Source: Bacillus sp. V2I10 (GTDB taxonomy: Bacteria; Bacillota; Bacilli; Bacillales; Bacillaceae). Taken from it: a stretch of DNA of 64,000 nucleotides. This document shows, piece after piece, positions 43,245 through 52,390 of this stretch. The notes below the pieces were generated by a model. It was not told where the DNA came from. It made no database searches and saw only the letters and a list, made by a program, of their open reading frames with translations. Location of the stretch: contig NZ_JAUSYV010000001.1 of assembly GCF_030817055.1 (NCBI RefSeq), positions 1,078,001 to 1,142,000 of the forward strand. The letters are read 5' to 3'. The stretch's first letter is position 1. Every line of letters begins with the position of its first letter. Position numbers and translations under genes: made by a program.

Positions 43245-44234
43245 ATGGAGAAGTTACTGCAGGTTGATCAGCTTGAAACAGAATTTACGAAGGATAAACA
43301 AAAAATAAAAATATTACGCGGTGTGAATTTTTATATAAAAAAAGGAGAGGTTCTAGGGCTTGTAGGTGAATCTGGATGTGGAAAAAGCTTAACATCCCTA
43401 TCGATAATGAAACTATTTAAAGGCACTAGCGGAGAAATATCTGGTGGCAGAATTTACTTTAAGGGAGAGGATTTAACCAATAAATCTGAACGTGAAATGA
43501 GGAAGATTCGTGGAAAACAAATGGCTATGATTTTTCAGGAACCGATGACTTCATTAAATCCTGTCATGAAAATAGGAGAACAACTACTCGAGCCAATTCG
43601 TCTTCATACTGGATTGAACGAGAAACTGGCAAAGGAACATGCGATTTTTATTTTGAAAAAAGTGGGTATTCCGCGTGCAGAAGAAATAATAAATGAGTTC
43701 CCCCATCAGATGTCCGGCGGTATGCGTCAAAGAATCATGATTGCTATGGCAATGTCTTGTAACCCTCAGCTAGTGATAGCAGATGAGCCGACTACAGCAC
43801 TCGATGTAACAATACAAGCGCAAATTCTGGAATTAATGAAACAGCTTCAAAGGGAAGAAGAAATGTCTGTTTTATTAATTACTCATGATTTGGGTGTAGT
43901 AGCTGAAATGTGTGACCGTGTAGCTGTTATGTATGCAGGGCGAATAGTGGAAGAAGCAAATGTATTCGATTTATTTGAAAGCCCAAAACATCCTTATACT
44001 AAAGGACTAATTGGTTCGGTGCCAAAGATTGGTCAGAAAAAGGAGAAGCTTGATTCTATTAAAGGAAATGTTCCAGATCCAAGCTATATGCCAAAGGGCT
44101 GCAAATTTGCTCCAAGATGCAATGATGCCATGCCTATTTGTTTGGAGGAAGAACCGGATGTTACTGAATTAGAAAATAGCAGATTGTGCAGCTGCTGGAT
44201 GTATACGGAGGGGAGGAGGGATATTTATGTCTAA
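43245..44234 (+). CDS. ABC transporter ATPase (OppD/DppD type)
   Basis: A 329-aa ATPase energising the importer. Walker A GESGCGKS, Q-loop FQEPMTSLNP, signature MSGGMRQR, Walker B LVIADEPTTALD, and H-loop LITHD. The C-terminal oligopeptide-transporter extension has Cys-rich GCKFAPRCNDAMPIC. Starts 14 nt after the permease gene. Confidence 0.95.
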   Translation: MEKLLQVDQLETEFTKDKQKIKILRGVNFYIKKGEVLGLVGESGCGKSLTSLSIMKLFKGTSGEISGGRIYFKGEDLTNKSEREMRKIRGKQMAMIFQEPMTSLNPVMKIGEQLLEPIRLHTGLNEKLAKEHAIFILKKVGIPRAEEIINEFPHQMSGGMRQRIMIAMAMSCNPQLVIADEPTTALDVTIQAQILELMKQLQREEEMSVLLITHDLGVVAEMCDRVAVMYAGRIVEEANVFDLFESPKHPYTKGLIGSVPKIGQKKEKLDSIKGNVPDPSYMPKGCKFAPRCNDAMPICLEEEPDVTELENSRLCSCWMYTEGRRDIYV

Positions 44235-45195
44235 GACTCTATTAGAAGTAACAGGGTTAAAAAAATCATTTTCAATACCTGGCAGAATGTTTGGAAAAAA
44301 GAAAATGTTAAAAGCTGTTCATGAGGTTTCATTCATGATTAAAGAAGGGACGACGTATAGTTTAGTTGGAGAAAGCGGATGCGGGAAATCAACAACAGGA
44401 CGCCTGATATCACGATTAATTACACCAAGTGACGGAGAAATCTGGGTAGAAGGGGAAGAAATTTCTCAAAAAAAAGAATCACAGCTAAAAGCAGTACGGA
44501 AGAAGATACAGATGATTTTTCAAGACCCATATGCTTCGCTGAATCCGCGGATGAAAATTAGAGATATAATTGGCGAGCCACTTATCATTCATACAAAATT
44601 TTCAAAAACAGAACGGCATAAGCTGGTTTCCGAGATGCTTGAAGTAGTCGGGTTAACCGAGCATCATGCAGATAGATATGCTCATGAGTTCAGTGGTGGC
44701 CAGCGGCAGAGAATAGGAATTGCACGAGCACTTATAATGAAGCCAAAGTTAATTATTGCCGATGAACCAGTATCTGCACTAGATGTATCCATTCAATCTC
44801 AAATACTAAATCTATTAAAAGATTTACAAACCGAACTTAATTTAACCTATTTATTTATTTCACATGATTTAAGTGTAGTTGAACACATAAGCGACAGTAT
44901 TGGTGTTATGTATTTAGGAACGATTGTTGAGTCTGGTCCGAAAGAGATAATTTTTTCAAACCCCCAGCATCCCTATACAAAAGCGCTATTATCTTCCGTC
45001 CCCATTCCAGATCCAAGGTTAAGAAGAGAACGTATCGTTTTGCAAGGAGATTTACCCAGTCCTGTTAACCCCCCGGCAGGCTGCCGGTTTCATACCCGCT
45101 GCCCTGCTTGTATGGAAATTTGTAAAGTAGCAGAACCTGTTGTGAAAAAGGGCTTAACTGAAGATCATTTTGTGGCTTGTCATTTAATAGAGTAG
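44227..45195 (+). CDS. ABC transporter ATPase (OppF/DppF type)
   Basis: A 322-aa ATPase pairing with the preceding one. Walker A GESGCGKS, signature FSGGQRQR, Walker B LIIADEPVSALD, H-loop FISHD, and C-terminal GCRFHTRCPACMEIC. Its ATG overlaps the previous gene by 8 nt, a sign of translational coupling. Confidence 0.95.
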   Translation: MSKTLLEVTGLKKSFSIPGRMFGKKKMLKAVHEVSFMIKEGTTYSLVGESGCGKSTTGRLISRLITPSDGEIWVEGEEISQKKESQLKAVRKKIQMIFQDPYASLNPRMKIRDIIGEPLIIHTKFSKTERHKLVSEMLEVVGLTEHHADRYAHEFSGGQRQRIGIARALIMKPKLIIADEPVSALDVSIQSQILNLLKDLQTELNLTYLFISHDLSVVEHISDSIGVMYLGTIVESGPKEIIFSNPQHPYTKALLSSVPIPDPRLRRERIVLQGDLPSPVNPPAGCRFHTRCPACMEICKVAEPVVKKGLTEDHFVACHLIE

Positions 45196-45263
45196 CAGAA
45201 TAATCATTAACTTTTTAATTTAATGCAGATCATTTGGAAAATTAAAAACTGGAGTGGTTATCA

Positions 45264-46139
45264 ATGAAAGTAGGACTTAGTACTTACAGTTTAGTAAGAG
45301 AATTAAGAGAAGAGAAAATAACGGTTTTAGATGTCATACAATGGATCGCTGATAATGGCGGGGAACATATGGAGATTGTTCCATACGGTTTTTCTGTAGT
45401 GGATAATATAGAATTGGCAGATCGAATAAAGGAGAAAGCGGAGTCTGCAGGAATTGTACTGTCTGCCTATTCCTTACCTGCTAATTTTGTTCAACAAACA
45501 CAAGAAGAATTTGATCAAGAAGTAGAACGGCTAAAACAACATGTGGATATCGTTAATCGTTTAGGGATTAAGATTATGCGCCATGATGTAACCGCGTTCC
45601 AATTAGAACCAGAAGAAATGACAATTCACTATTTCGAAAAGCATTTAGCAAAATTAGTAGAAGGCAGCCAGCTGATTGCGGATTATGCAGCCCAATACGG
45701 GATTACAACGACAATAGAAAACCATGGATTTAATGTCCAGTCAAGCGACCGCGTACAACGGGTGATTCATGCCGTTAACCGTACAAACTTCAAAACCACT
45801 CTCGACGTTGGAAACTTTCTGTGTATTGATGAAGATCCGCTTGTGGGTGTTAAGAAAAATATTAAATATGCAGCAACCGTACATTTGAAAGATTTCTATA
45901 TTCGTCCCTATTATGAAAATCCAGGGGATGGTGTTTGGTTCCGGACGGTTAATGAAAACTATTTGCGTGGCGCTATTGTTGGTCACGGAGATATTAAAAT
46001 TCGTGAAATTATGAAGCTTATAAAAAATTCTGGATACGATGGTTACCTAACAGTTGAATTTGAAGGAATGGAAGATTGTAAAATAGGTTCAAAAATTGGA
46101 ATGGATAACGTAAGAAGATTATGGAATGAAGTGCACTAA
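45264..46139 (+). CDS. Sugar phosphate isomerase/epimerase family TIM barrel (1)
   Basis: A 291-aa AP_endonuc_2-fold enzyme. Metal-binding residues line up as E in TTIENHG, D in TTLDVGNF, H in TVHLKDF and E in LTVEFEG. The family includes xylose/inosose isomerase-like enzymes, IolE/IolI dehydratases/isomerases and the C-glycoside-cleaving DgpC-type proteins, so the reaction cannot be fixed. A GGAGTGG site precedes the ATG. In an operon with a Gfo/Idh oxidoreductase. Confidence 0.9.
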   Translation: MKVGLSTYSLVRELREEKITVLDVIQWIADNGGEHMEIVPYGFSVVDNIELADRIKEKAESAGIVLSAYSLPANFVQQTQEEFDQEVERLKQHVDIVNRLGIKIMRHDVTAFQLEPEEMTIHYFEKHLAKLVEGSQLIADYAAQYGITTTIENHGFNVQSSDRVQRVIHAVNRTNFKTTLDVGNFLCIDEDPLVGVKKNIKYAATVHLKDFYIRPYYENPGDGVWFRTVNENYLRGAIVGHGDIKIREIMKLIKNSGYDGYLTVEFEGMEDCKIGSKIGMDNVRRLWNEVH

Positions 46140-46190
46140 TGAAATTCAGCAAAAGTGATTCTCAAATGGCGTATAGAAAGGATGAATTAT

Positions 46191-47252
46191 ATGGAACCCT
46201 TAAGAGTTTGTATTATTGGGACTGGATCCATATCGGATATGCATTTAAAGTCCATTGCAAATAACCCTGACGCTATTCTTTACGGCGTCTTCGATTATTC
46301 AAAAGAAAGAGCGGTAGAAAAGGCCAAGCATTATGGAATCAGCCATGTGTTTTCAAATATTGAAGAAGTATTTAATCATTCTAATATTGATGCCGTAAGT
46401 ATTTGTACCTGGAATAATAGCCATGCTGAAATTTCAATCGGAGCATTAAATGGCGGAAAACATGTCTTAGTAGAGAAACCTTTGTCAATGACTGTAGAAG
46501 AAGCATTAAAAGTTGAAGAGGCTGTACAAAAAAACAAGAAGACATTACAAGTTGGATTTGTCAGAAGATTTGCAACGAATACAGCAGTATTAAAATCCTT
46601 TATTGATAATGGAAAATTAGGTGAAATTTATTATGCTAAAGCATCTTGCTTGCGCCGATTGGGGAATCCTGGCGGCTGGTTTGCAGACAAAGAACGCTCT
46701 GGGGGCGGTCCATTAATAGACCTTGGAGTGCATGTCATTGATATTTGCTGGTATTTAATGGGGCGTCCAAAAGTAAAGTCCATTTCAGGAAATGTATACA
46801 ACCAGCTGGGAAACCGGGGGCACATCGAAAATTTAAGTTTTTATAAGACTGCTGACTATGATAAGGATAAAAATACCGTTGAAGACTTAGCCAATGCTCT
46901 TATTACCTTTGATAATGGTGCCTCTTTAATTGTGGATGTTTCTTATACTCTTCACGCCAAAAAAGATGAAATCCAAGTCAAATTATTTGGAACAAAAGGC
47001 GGAGCAGAGCTAGAACCTGAGCTTATCCTGATTAGCGAAGAGAATAATACACTTCTTAACATTCAGCCGCAAATGGATCATTTATCATTTGACTTCACAA
47101 ATGCATTTCAAAATCAAATTGATTCATTTGTGACCAGTTGCTTAACAGGAATCAAGCCAATGGCGCCAGTTGAAGACGGAGTTGAAATGATGAAAATTTT
47201 ATCTGGCATTTATGAAGCAGCAGAAAAGAAATGTGAGGTGACTTTTACATAA
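46191..47252 (+). CDS. Gfo/Idh/MocA family oxidoreductase
   Basis: A 353-aa NAD(P)-dependent dehydrogenase acting on sugars or cyclitols. Rossmann IIGTGSISDMH at the N-terminus, EKPLS with the conserved Lys, and GGGPLIDLGVHVIDICWYL carrying the catalytic Asp/His pair. ATG 46191 is preferred, since AAAGG is 9 nt upstream; ATG 46182 lies directly on it. Flanked on both sides by TIM-barrel isomerases, suggesting oxidation followed by isomerisation or elimination. Confidence 0.92.
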   Translation: MEPLRVCIIGTGSISDMHLKSIANNPDAILYGVFDYSKERAVEKAKHYGISHVFSNIEEVFNHSNIDAVSICTWNNSHAEISIGALNGGKHVLVEKPLSMTVEEALKVEEAVQKNKKTLQVGFVRRFATNTAVLKSFIDNGKLGEIYYAKASCLRRLGNPGGWFADKERSGGGPLIDLGVHVIDICWYLMGRPKVKSISGNVYNQLGNRGHIENLSFYKTADYDKDKNTVEDLANALITFDNGASLIVDVSYTLHAKKDEIQVKLFGTKGGAELEPELILISEENNTLLNIQPQMDHLSFDFTNAFQNQIDSFVTSCLTGIKPMAPVEDGVEMMKILSGIYEAAEKKCEVTFT

Positions 47253-47254
47253 TA

Positions 47255-48142
47255 ATGAACAATAAAACAGTAACAAACAAAATTGGTGTGATTGTTGATA
47301 GTCTTCGGTTACCGCTATATGAAGGTCTGGTAACTGCAAAAAAAATGGGTGCTGATGGGGTACAAATCTATGCAGTGGAAGGAGAAATGGCACCTGGAAA
47401 TTTAAGTTCAGTATCGCGTAAAAAGTTAAAAAACCAAATGGAGTCATTAGACTTAGAAATATCTGCTCTTTGTGGCGACTTGGGAGGACATGGTTTTCAG
47501 GACCATCAGCAAAATCAAATTAAAATTGAAAAGTCAAAACGCATTTTGGATCTTGCTGTAGAACTCGGTACAAACATTGTGACAACCCACATCGGGATCA
47601 TACCTGAAGAACAAGAAAGCAGGATTTATGAAACGATGCAAAAGGCTTGTGAAGAGCTGGGGATTTATGCGAAAAGCATGGGTGCCTACTTTGCAATCGA
47701 AACAGGTCCAGAACCTTCAGAAAGATTAAAAGCTTTTTTGGATAGTCTATGTACAAATGGGGTTTCGGTCAATTTTGATCCTGCCAATATGGTGATGGTA
47801 ACGGGCGATGACCCTATAGAAGGTGTAAAGCTTCTTAAGGATTACATTGTTCATACGCATGTTAAAGATGGGGAAAGATTAAAACCTGTTGATTCTCGTG
47901 ATGTTTATGGATTTATGGGATATGGAGGCAGTACAGACCATGAAAAAATCGCTGAAATGGTTACTTCTGGAGAGTATTTTAGAGAATTGCCACTTGGAAA
48001 AGGAAAAGTGAATTTTCCAAAATACTTTGCTGCGCTAAATGAAATTAACTATAAAGGTTATTTAACCATTGAGAGAGAGGTTAATAATAACCCAATCAAC
48101 GATATTTCGGAAGCAATTGCATTTATTAAAAAGTTTAGATAA
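47255..48142 (+). CDS. Sugar phosphate isomerase/epimerase family TIM barrel (2)
   Basis: A 295-aa AP_endonuc_2-fold enzyme only distantly like the first. Metal ligands are E in FAIETGPE, D in NFDPANM, H in VHTHVKDG and E in LTIEREV. Its start is 3 nt after the dehydrogenase stop, so the two are tightly coupled. Ends the first operon block; a long hairpin follows. Confidence 0.9.
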   Translation: MNNKTVTNKIGVIVDSLRLPLYEGLVTAKKMGADGVQIYAVEGEMAPGNLSSVSRKKLKNQMESLDLEISALCGDLGGHGFQDHQQNQIKIEKSKRILDLAVELGTNIVTTHIGIIPEEQESRIYETMQKACEELGIYAKSMGAYFAIETGPEPSERLKAFLDSLCTNGVSVNFDPANMVMVTGDDPIEGVKLLKDYIVHTHVKDGERLKPVDSRDVYGFMGYGGSTDHEKIAEMVTSGEYFRELPLGKGKVNFPKYFAALNEINYKGYLTIEREVNNNPINDISEAIAFIKKFR

Positions 48143-48207
48143 TTTGTTTCACTCGAATGGGCAAAGTGTATAATGTTAAAGGGATTTTCAATTTATAAAC
48201 CCTATAT

Positions 48208-48242
48208 TTCCAATAAGAGAATCTAGTTATTCTCTTTTGGAA
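48208..48242. promoter_or_regulatory. Long hairpin between the isomerase and ROK genes
   Basis: 14 paired bases with one bulged T: TTCCAA(t)AAGAGAAT, CTAGTT loop, ATTCTCTTTTGGAA. The T-tract is poor, so it could be an operator or an attenuating/processing structure rather than a plain terminator. Confidence 0.5.
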
Positions 48243-48260
48243 GTATAAAGGAAATGGCGC

Positions 48261-48383
48261 ATGAATAGAGCTCTATTTTTAAAGAATGATGTTGGTTTTC
48301 TTATTGAGGGTGAGGATCAACACGATTCTTTAAATGCTCCTTCTGAAATTGTAAACCTAAATCTGAAATTAAAAAGAAGGTAG
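48261..48383 (+). CDS. Possible 40-aa ORF before the ROK regulator
   Basis: ATG 48261 follows AAAGGAAATGG and encodes MNRALFLKNDVGFLIEGEDQ ... before TAG at 48381. No family recognised; may be a leader or a small protein of the operon. Confidence 0.3.
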   Translation: MNRALFLKNDVGFLIEGEDQHDSLNAPSEIVNLNLKLKRR

Positions 48384-48387
48384 AAGA

Positions 48388-49542
48388 ATGGTGAAACACG
48401 ATCAATTCTTTATGAAAAGACAAAATAAAAATCTAGTTCTTGATATATTAAAAAATAAGTCTCCTATATCAAGAATTGAGATAGCGAGATTAGCTGGAAT
48501 GAGTCCTACATCCATTACAAGGATTGTAAATGAATTACAGTTCCAAGGGTTTGTGAGAGAAACAGAATTAGTCACATCTGGGGTAGGTAGAAAAGCAACA
48601 TTGCTGGAAGTGTGCGGGAATGTCCTTTATACAATTGGAGTAGAGATCGATAAATCCATTATCAAAATTGGGATCGTAAATTATGTTGGAGAAATCGAAT
48701 CCCTACATAAATATAACAGAAATGAGTTAGAGAGTTATGATGAAACGCTGCAAAAAGTAAACATAAATGTAAAAAGTATAATGGATAGAAACGGTATACC
48801 TGAAACGAAAATAATTGGATTAGCAATTGGTTTGCCTGGTTATGTTGATTACAAAAATGGTGTAGTAAAGGTTTCAGATCAGTTGAAGTGGAAGGATGTT
48901 AACCTGGCTGATGATCTTAAGAAACTAACCTCATTTGATGTAATTATTGATAATGAGCTAAAAATGAAAGTAGTAGCTGAGAATTTTATAGGGAAGGCAA
49001 AGAACTCTCAGAATTGCATCTTATTAGGGATCGGGTCAGGGATTGGGTCAGCGATTATACTAAATGGTGAAATTTATCGAGGGGAATCCAATAATGCAGG
49101 AGAAATTGGACATACCGTGATAGATCCCACTGGAAATGTATGCAATTGCGGAAAAATAGGCTGTCTTGCAACGTATATTTCTGAGGGTGCAATCCTTGCT
49201 GATAGCAGGAAAGTGAAAGAAATTCCTTCGATTGATGATGTTTTCCATTCCTATAGAAACAGAGAACCGTGGGCGCTGAATATTATGGATAGAGCATCAA
49301 CGTATATTGCTCTTGCAATTAGCAATATCTTATGTCTGTATAATCCTGAAGTGATAATTTTGAGCGGAAATACGATAGAAAAACTGCCTGAAATGAAGCA
49401 AGCGATAGAACAAAAGTGTGAGTTATATATTTGGGAGCCATTAAAGCAAACTGTGCAAATCGTTTATTCAGAATTAAGTGAACATGGCGTCGTGCTGGGA
49501 GCTGCCATACAGGCACAAAATCTCTTACTGGATCTTGAATAA
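48388..49542 (+). CDS. ROK family transcriptional regulator
   Basis: A 384-aa NagC/XylR-type repressor. N-terminal winged helix (ISRIEIARLAGMSPTSITRI), then the ROK fold with GEIGHTVIDPTGNVCNCGKI-GCL supplying the His/Cys3 zinc site. The sugar-kinase catalytic Asp of the usual END motif is replaced (VIIDNELKMK), so it should sense rather than phosphorylate a sugar. AGAAGG precedes the ATG. Likely controls the surrounding operon. Confidence 0.9.
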   Translation: MVKHDQFFMKRQNKNLVLDILKNKSPISRIEIARLAGMSPTSITRIVNELQFQGFVRETELVTSGVGRKATLLEVCGNVLYTIGVEIDKSIIKIGIVNYVGEIESLHKYNRNELESYDETLQKVNINVKSIMDRNGIPETKIIGLAIGLPGYVDYKNGVVKVSDQLKWKDVNLADDLKKLTSFDVIIDNELKMKVVAENFIGKAKNSQNCILLGIGSGIGSAIILNGEIYRGESNNAGEIGHTVIDPTGNVCNCGKIGCLATYISEGAILADSRKVKEIPSIDDVFHSYRNREPWALNIMDRASTYIALAISNILCLYNPEVIILSGNTIEKLPEMKQAIEQKCELYIWEPLKQTVQIVYSELSEHGVVLGAAIQAQNLLLDLE

Positions 49543-49577
49543 AAGTTGCCATTATACTTGTAAGGAGAGAATTAGAG

Positions 49578-50576
49578 TTGAAATATTTAACTTTAGTAGA
49601 GGAAACAAGAGCTGGAATATTGGAAAATGTTCACATTGGAATGATATGTGGTGTAAATGATCAATCACAAACTTGCTATCAAATTGGAGATGATCGACAT
49701 TATACATACTTCCGTTCCGCTGCAAAACCTTTCCAGGCACTTCCGATCTTCCTAACAAATATCATAACAAAATATGGACTGACTGAAGAAGAAGCAGCAC
49801 TATTTACAGCATCGCATAGAGGAGAATCCTATCATATAACAGCTCTAGAATCCATGCTAAGAAAACTGCCGGTAAATGAAGAAGAATTATACTGCCCCCC
49901 TTCTTATCCATTAAATGTGCAGTCAAAAGAAGATATGATCAGAAATGGCACGAAGAAAAGAAGACTATATCATAATTGTTCTGGCAAGCATATGGGGTTC
50001 ATCACGGTGTGCCTTGAATTAGGTTATCCAATTGAAGGCTATTGGAAAAAGGATCATCCGCTTCAGCTTCAAATTTTATCAATCCTTTCTTCATTATCTG
50101 AACTGCCGGTTTCTGAGATTCATACGGGGATAGATGGATGCGGAGTCCCTGTATTCGCAGTGCCATTAAAAAATATGGCTGCAGTCTACTTGAAATTGGC
50201 TTGCCCTGATATCATACAAGATCTTCTATTACAAAATGCGTTAAAAAAGATGACGGCTATAATGAATAACCAATATAATATGATTGCTTCAGAACATTTT
50301 ATTTGTTCAATCCTGTTAAAGGATAAAAATATTATAGCAAAAGGCGGAGCCCAAGGTGTATATTGTTTTGGATTAAAAAATGAAAGACTTGGATTTGCGT
50401 TAAAGGTGTTAAATGGATCTGAAGATATGTGGCCAAATATCGTTGCTTCCATTCTTGAGCAAATGAATTATAACAACAAAGAAACCATTACAAGACTGCG
50501 GGCGTTAAGGCCTTCAATTATGAGAAATGACGCTGGGGTAGAAGTAGGATATATTAATGAAAGGTTTTCGATATAA
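49578..50576 (+). CDS. ReAV-type L-asparaginase (Asparaginase_II family)
   Basis: A 332-aa amidohydrolase of the family typified by Rhizobium etli ReAV, unrelated to AnsA/AnsB. S47 and K50 in SAAKPFQAL, S79 in ASHRGES, C134 and K137 in CSGKHMG, and D186/C188 in GIDGCGVP line up with the known active site and Zn ligands. TTG 49578 follows AAGGAGAG. It may hydrolyse asparagine or an asparagine-like amide released from the imported compound. No signal peptide. Confidence 0.9.
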   Translation: MKYLTLVEETRAGILENVHIGMICGVNDQSQTCYQIGDDRHYTYFRSAAKPFQALPIFLTNIITKYGLTEEEAALFTASHRGESYHITALESMLRKLPVNEEELYCPPSYPLNVQSKEDMIRNGTKKRRLYHNCSGKHMGFITVCLELGYPIEGYWKKDHPLQLQILSILSSLSELPVSEIHTGIDGCGVPVFAVPLKNMAAVYLKLACPDIIQDLLLQNALKKMTAIMNNQYNMIASEHFICSILLKDKNIIAKGGAQGVYCFGLKNERLGFALKVLNGSEDMWPNIVASILEQMNYNNKETITRLRALRPSIMRNDAGVEVGYINERFSI

Positions 50577-50601
50577 GGCTTTGTTAATGAACAAAATGAT
50601 T

Positions 50602-50811
50602 TTATCGGAATTTTGCCTTATTTCTTAGCAAAATCCTCCTCTCGGAAGGCGAATCTTTTAGATAAGGTAGGGAAATAAGGTTCAAAATGAATGAATGCTT
50701 CCCTTTGCAGATTCCAAGCAGGCGAAGCATTTTTGCATAGAGCGGTTTTGGAAACAGCTTTGGATAGATGCGGATGGTGTCGTGTTCGGTGTGCTTACTT
50801 AAGATAAGCAA
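50602..50811 (-). pseudogene. Unrecognised C-terminal fragment
   Basis: Frame reads HTEHDTIRIYPKLFPKPLYA then LRLLGICKGKHSFILNLISL and stops at 50602. Composition looks like real protein but there is no upstream continuation or ribosome site. Possibly a truncated gene. Confidence 0.35.
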
Positions 50812-51120
50812 ATTAATGAGGAGACTCTCAGGGAATTAATCCTTGCAAACGAGAATTTAGATATAATATTCCATCGACCTTTGACGAGGTAAATGATCAA
50901 GCACTGCTGTGGCAATCATCAAGTAATATCCGCAAATATCCTGATTCCTAATATCAGGCAGCAAGCCAGGGGCAATTTGTGCTATAGAAAGACTAAAAGT
51001 GCTGAAAGCCCCTACTGTTTCATTTCCTCCTTTTTCATCATGATTTTTAATGATTTTCCCTATGGCAACTCATTAAAATTGACATATATATATTAAAGAC
51101 AAACTCTAAAATCGTCAGGT
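50812..51120. other. Intergenic region, nothing supported
   Basis: No gene, repeat or strong hairpin seen. Confidence 0.5.
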
Positions 51121-51576
51121 TTAATGGTTATCTGTCAGCTCATTCAGCTTTTTTTCCATTTCTGTCCGGTCAAAGGAAGAGTACCAGCGATAATCATCTT
51201 CATCAATGATGCGAAAATGGAAGCTGATCACGTTTTGCTGGAGTTTGAAGCCTTTGATCTGATCAACATCCTTCCACCATATTTTTCCACCGAGTGTCTT
51301 TTCCTTGCGGGTCTGCATTTTTTGATGAGCGACGAGCTGCAGAATATCGAAGGGGTCACCGCCTGTAGTCTGCTGAAGAATGGTGCTGTGTCTGAAAAGG
51401 GCACACAATGCAACGATCGTTGACCATGATGCTTCCTGCCGTCCCTTTTCAATCTGCACGAGCGTTTTTTTGGAGAGCCCAAGTACTTCAGCCATTTCTT
51501 CCTGTGTGTAACGGGATTCGGTCCGGATTAGAAGCATTTTTTTAGATAGATTGGCAGTTAGTTCATGCTTTTTCAT
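51121..51576 (-). CDS. XRE-family helix-turn-helix regulator
   Basis: A 151-aa DNA-binding protein. HTH_3 at about residues 10-65 with SRYTQEEMAEVLGLSKKTLV and QIEKGRQEASWSTI. The C-terminal half has EKTLGGKIWWKDVDQIKGFK, unknown. ATG 51576 is set by AAAAGGAG 7 nt upstream. Stand-alone; target unknown. Confidence 0.85.
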   Translation of the reverse strand: MKKHELTANLSKKMLLIRTESRYTQEEMAEVLGLSKKTLVQIEKGRQEASWSTIVALCALFRHSTILQQTTGGDPFDILQLVAHQKMQTRKEKTLGGKIWWKDVDQIKGFKLQQNVISFHFRIIDEDDYRWYSSFDRTEMEKKLNELTDNH

Positions 51577-51814
51577 GAAAGAGCTCCTTTTCCCTTGATA
51601 TAGTGTAATTCTACACGAAATGAAAGGCAACTTCAGTATAACTGCTTAAATTATTAAAGAAGTTAGATAGATGAGATAATCATGTCATACAATATAACAG
51701 GATTGTTGCGGCAAATGCCGTATTATGTTAATGTATACAGAAATATTTTAAGAATACCTCAGCTTAATTATATAGTTCTTACAAGTTTCACACTATTTAC
51801 AGGGAGGAGATTAC

Positions 51815-52348
51815 ATGCGAAATGTAACATTGACAGAGGTTTATTCCCATCCTATTGCTCAAAAATATTTACAGCGTTCAGGAGTAGCGCATGCAATTGC
51901 TGTAACCTACCATGCATATAGATTAGCCATTCAGCACGGTGTAGATCCCGATCTTGCAACCAAAGCAGCTCTGCTTCATGATATTGGGCATTATGAGTGG
52001 TACACAGATGGGGAATGGGATTATGAAAAGTATAAAGAGAATGATATACATGCGATAAAAGGTGCAGAACGTGCCCATAAGCTTTTGATCCGTCTTGGGG
52101 AGGATCCGCAATCTGCTAAACAGATCGCTTTAGCCATTTTGCTGCATACAGATTCTTACCTGCCGGAAGGCTCTCTTAATCAAAATTCACTTCAAAAAGT
52201 AGTTCGCTTAGCTGATGAAATGGATGAGGAACCAGGCGGAAGTCATCATTACCGGACGATTAGCGAAAAGACAGCCTTAAATAAAATTCAAAAGCTTGAT
52301 GAAAAAATCAATCAGCTGCAAAACCCCACCTTGAAAAAATCCGTATGA
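51815..52348 (+). CDS. HD-domain phosphohydrolase
   Basis: A 177-aa metal-dependent phosphohydrolase. First His in VAHAIAVTYHAYRLA, HD pair in AALLHDIGHYEW, later His in ILLHTDS and Asp in VVRLADEMDEE, so the metal site is complete. GGGAGGAG precedes the ATG. Substrate (nucleotide or other phosphoester) unknown. Confidence 0.88.
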   Translation: MRNVTLTEVYSHPIAQKYLQRSGVAHAIAVTYHAYRLAIQHGVDPDLATKAALLHDIGHYEWYTDGEWDYEKYKENDIHAIKGAERAHKLLIRLGEDPQSAKQIALAILLHTDSYLPEGSLNQNSLQKVVRLADEMDEEPGGSHHYRTISEKTALNKIQKLDEKINQLQNPTLKKSV

Positions 52349-52353
52349 ATGAT

Positions 52354-52390
52354 ATAAATCCACCCAAGGAAATGGTGGATTTGATTTGTT
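52354..52390. terminator. Terminator between HD gene and lipase
   Basis: AAATCCACC / GGTGGATTT with a 9-nt loop. Confidence 0.75.
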
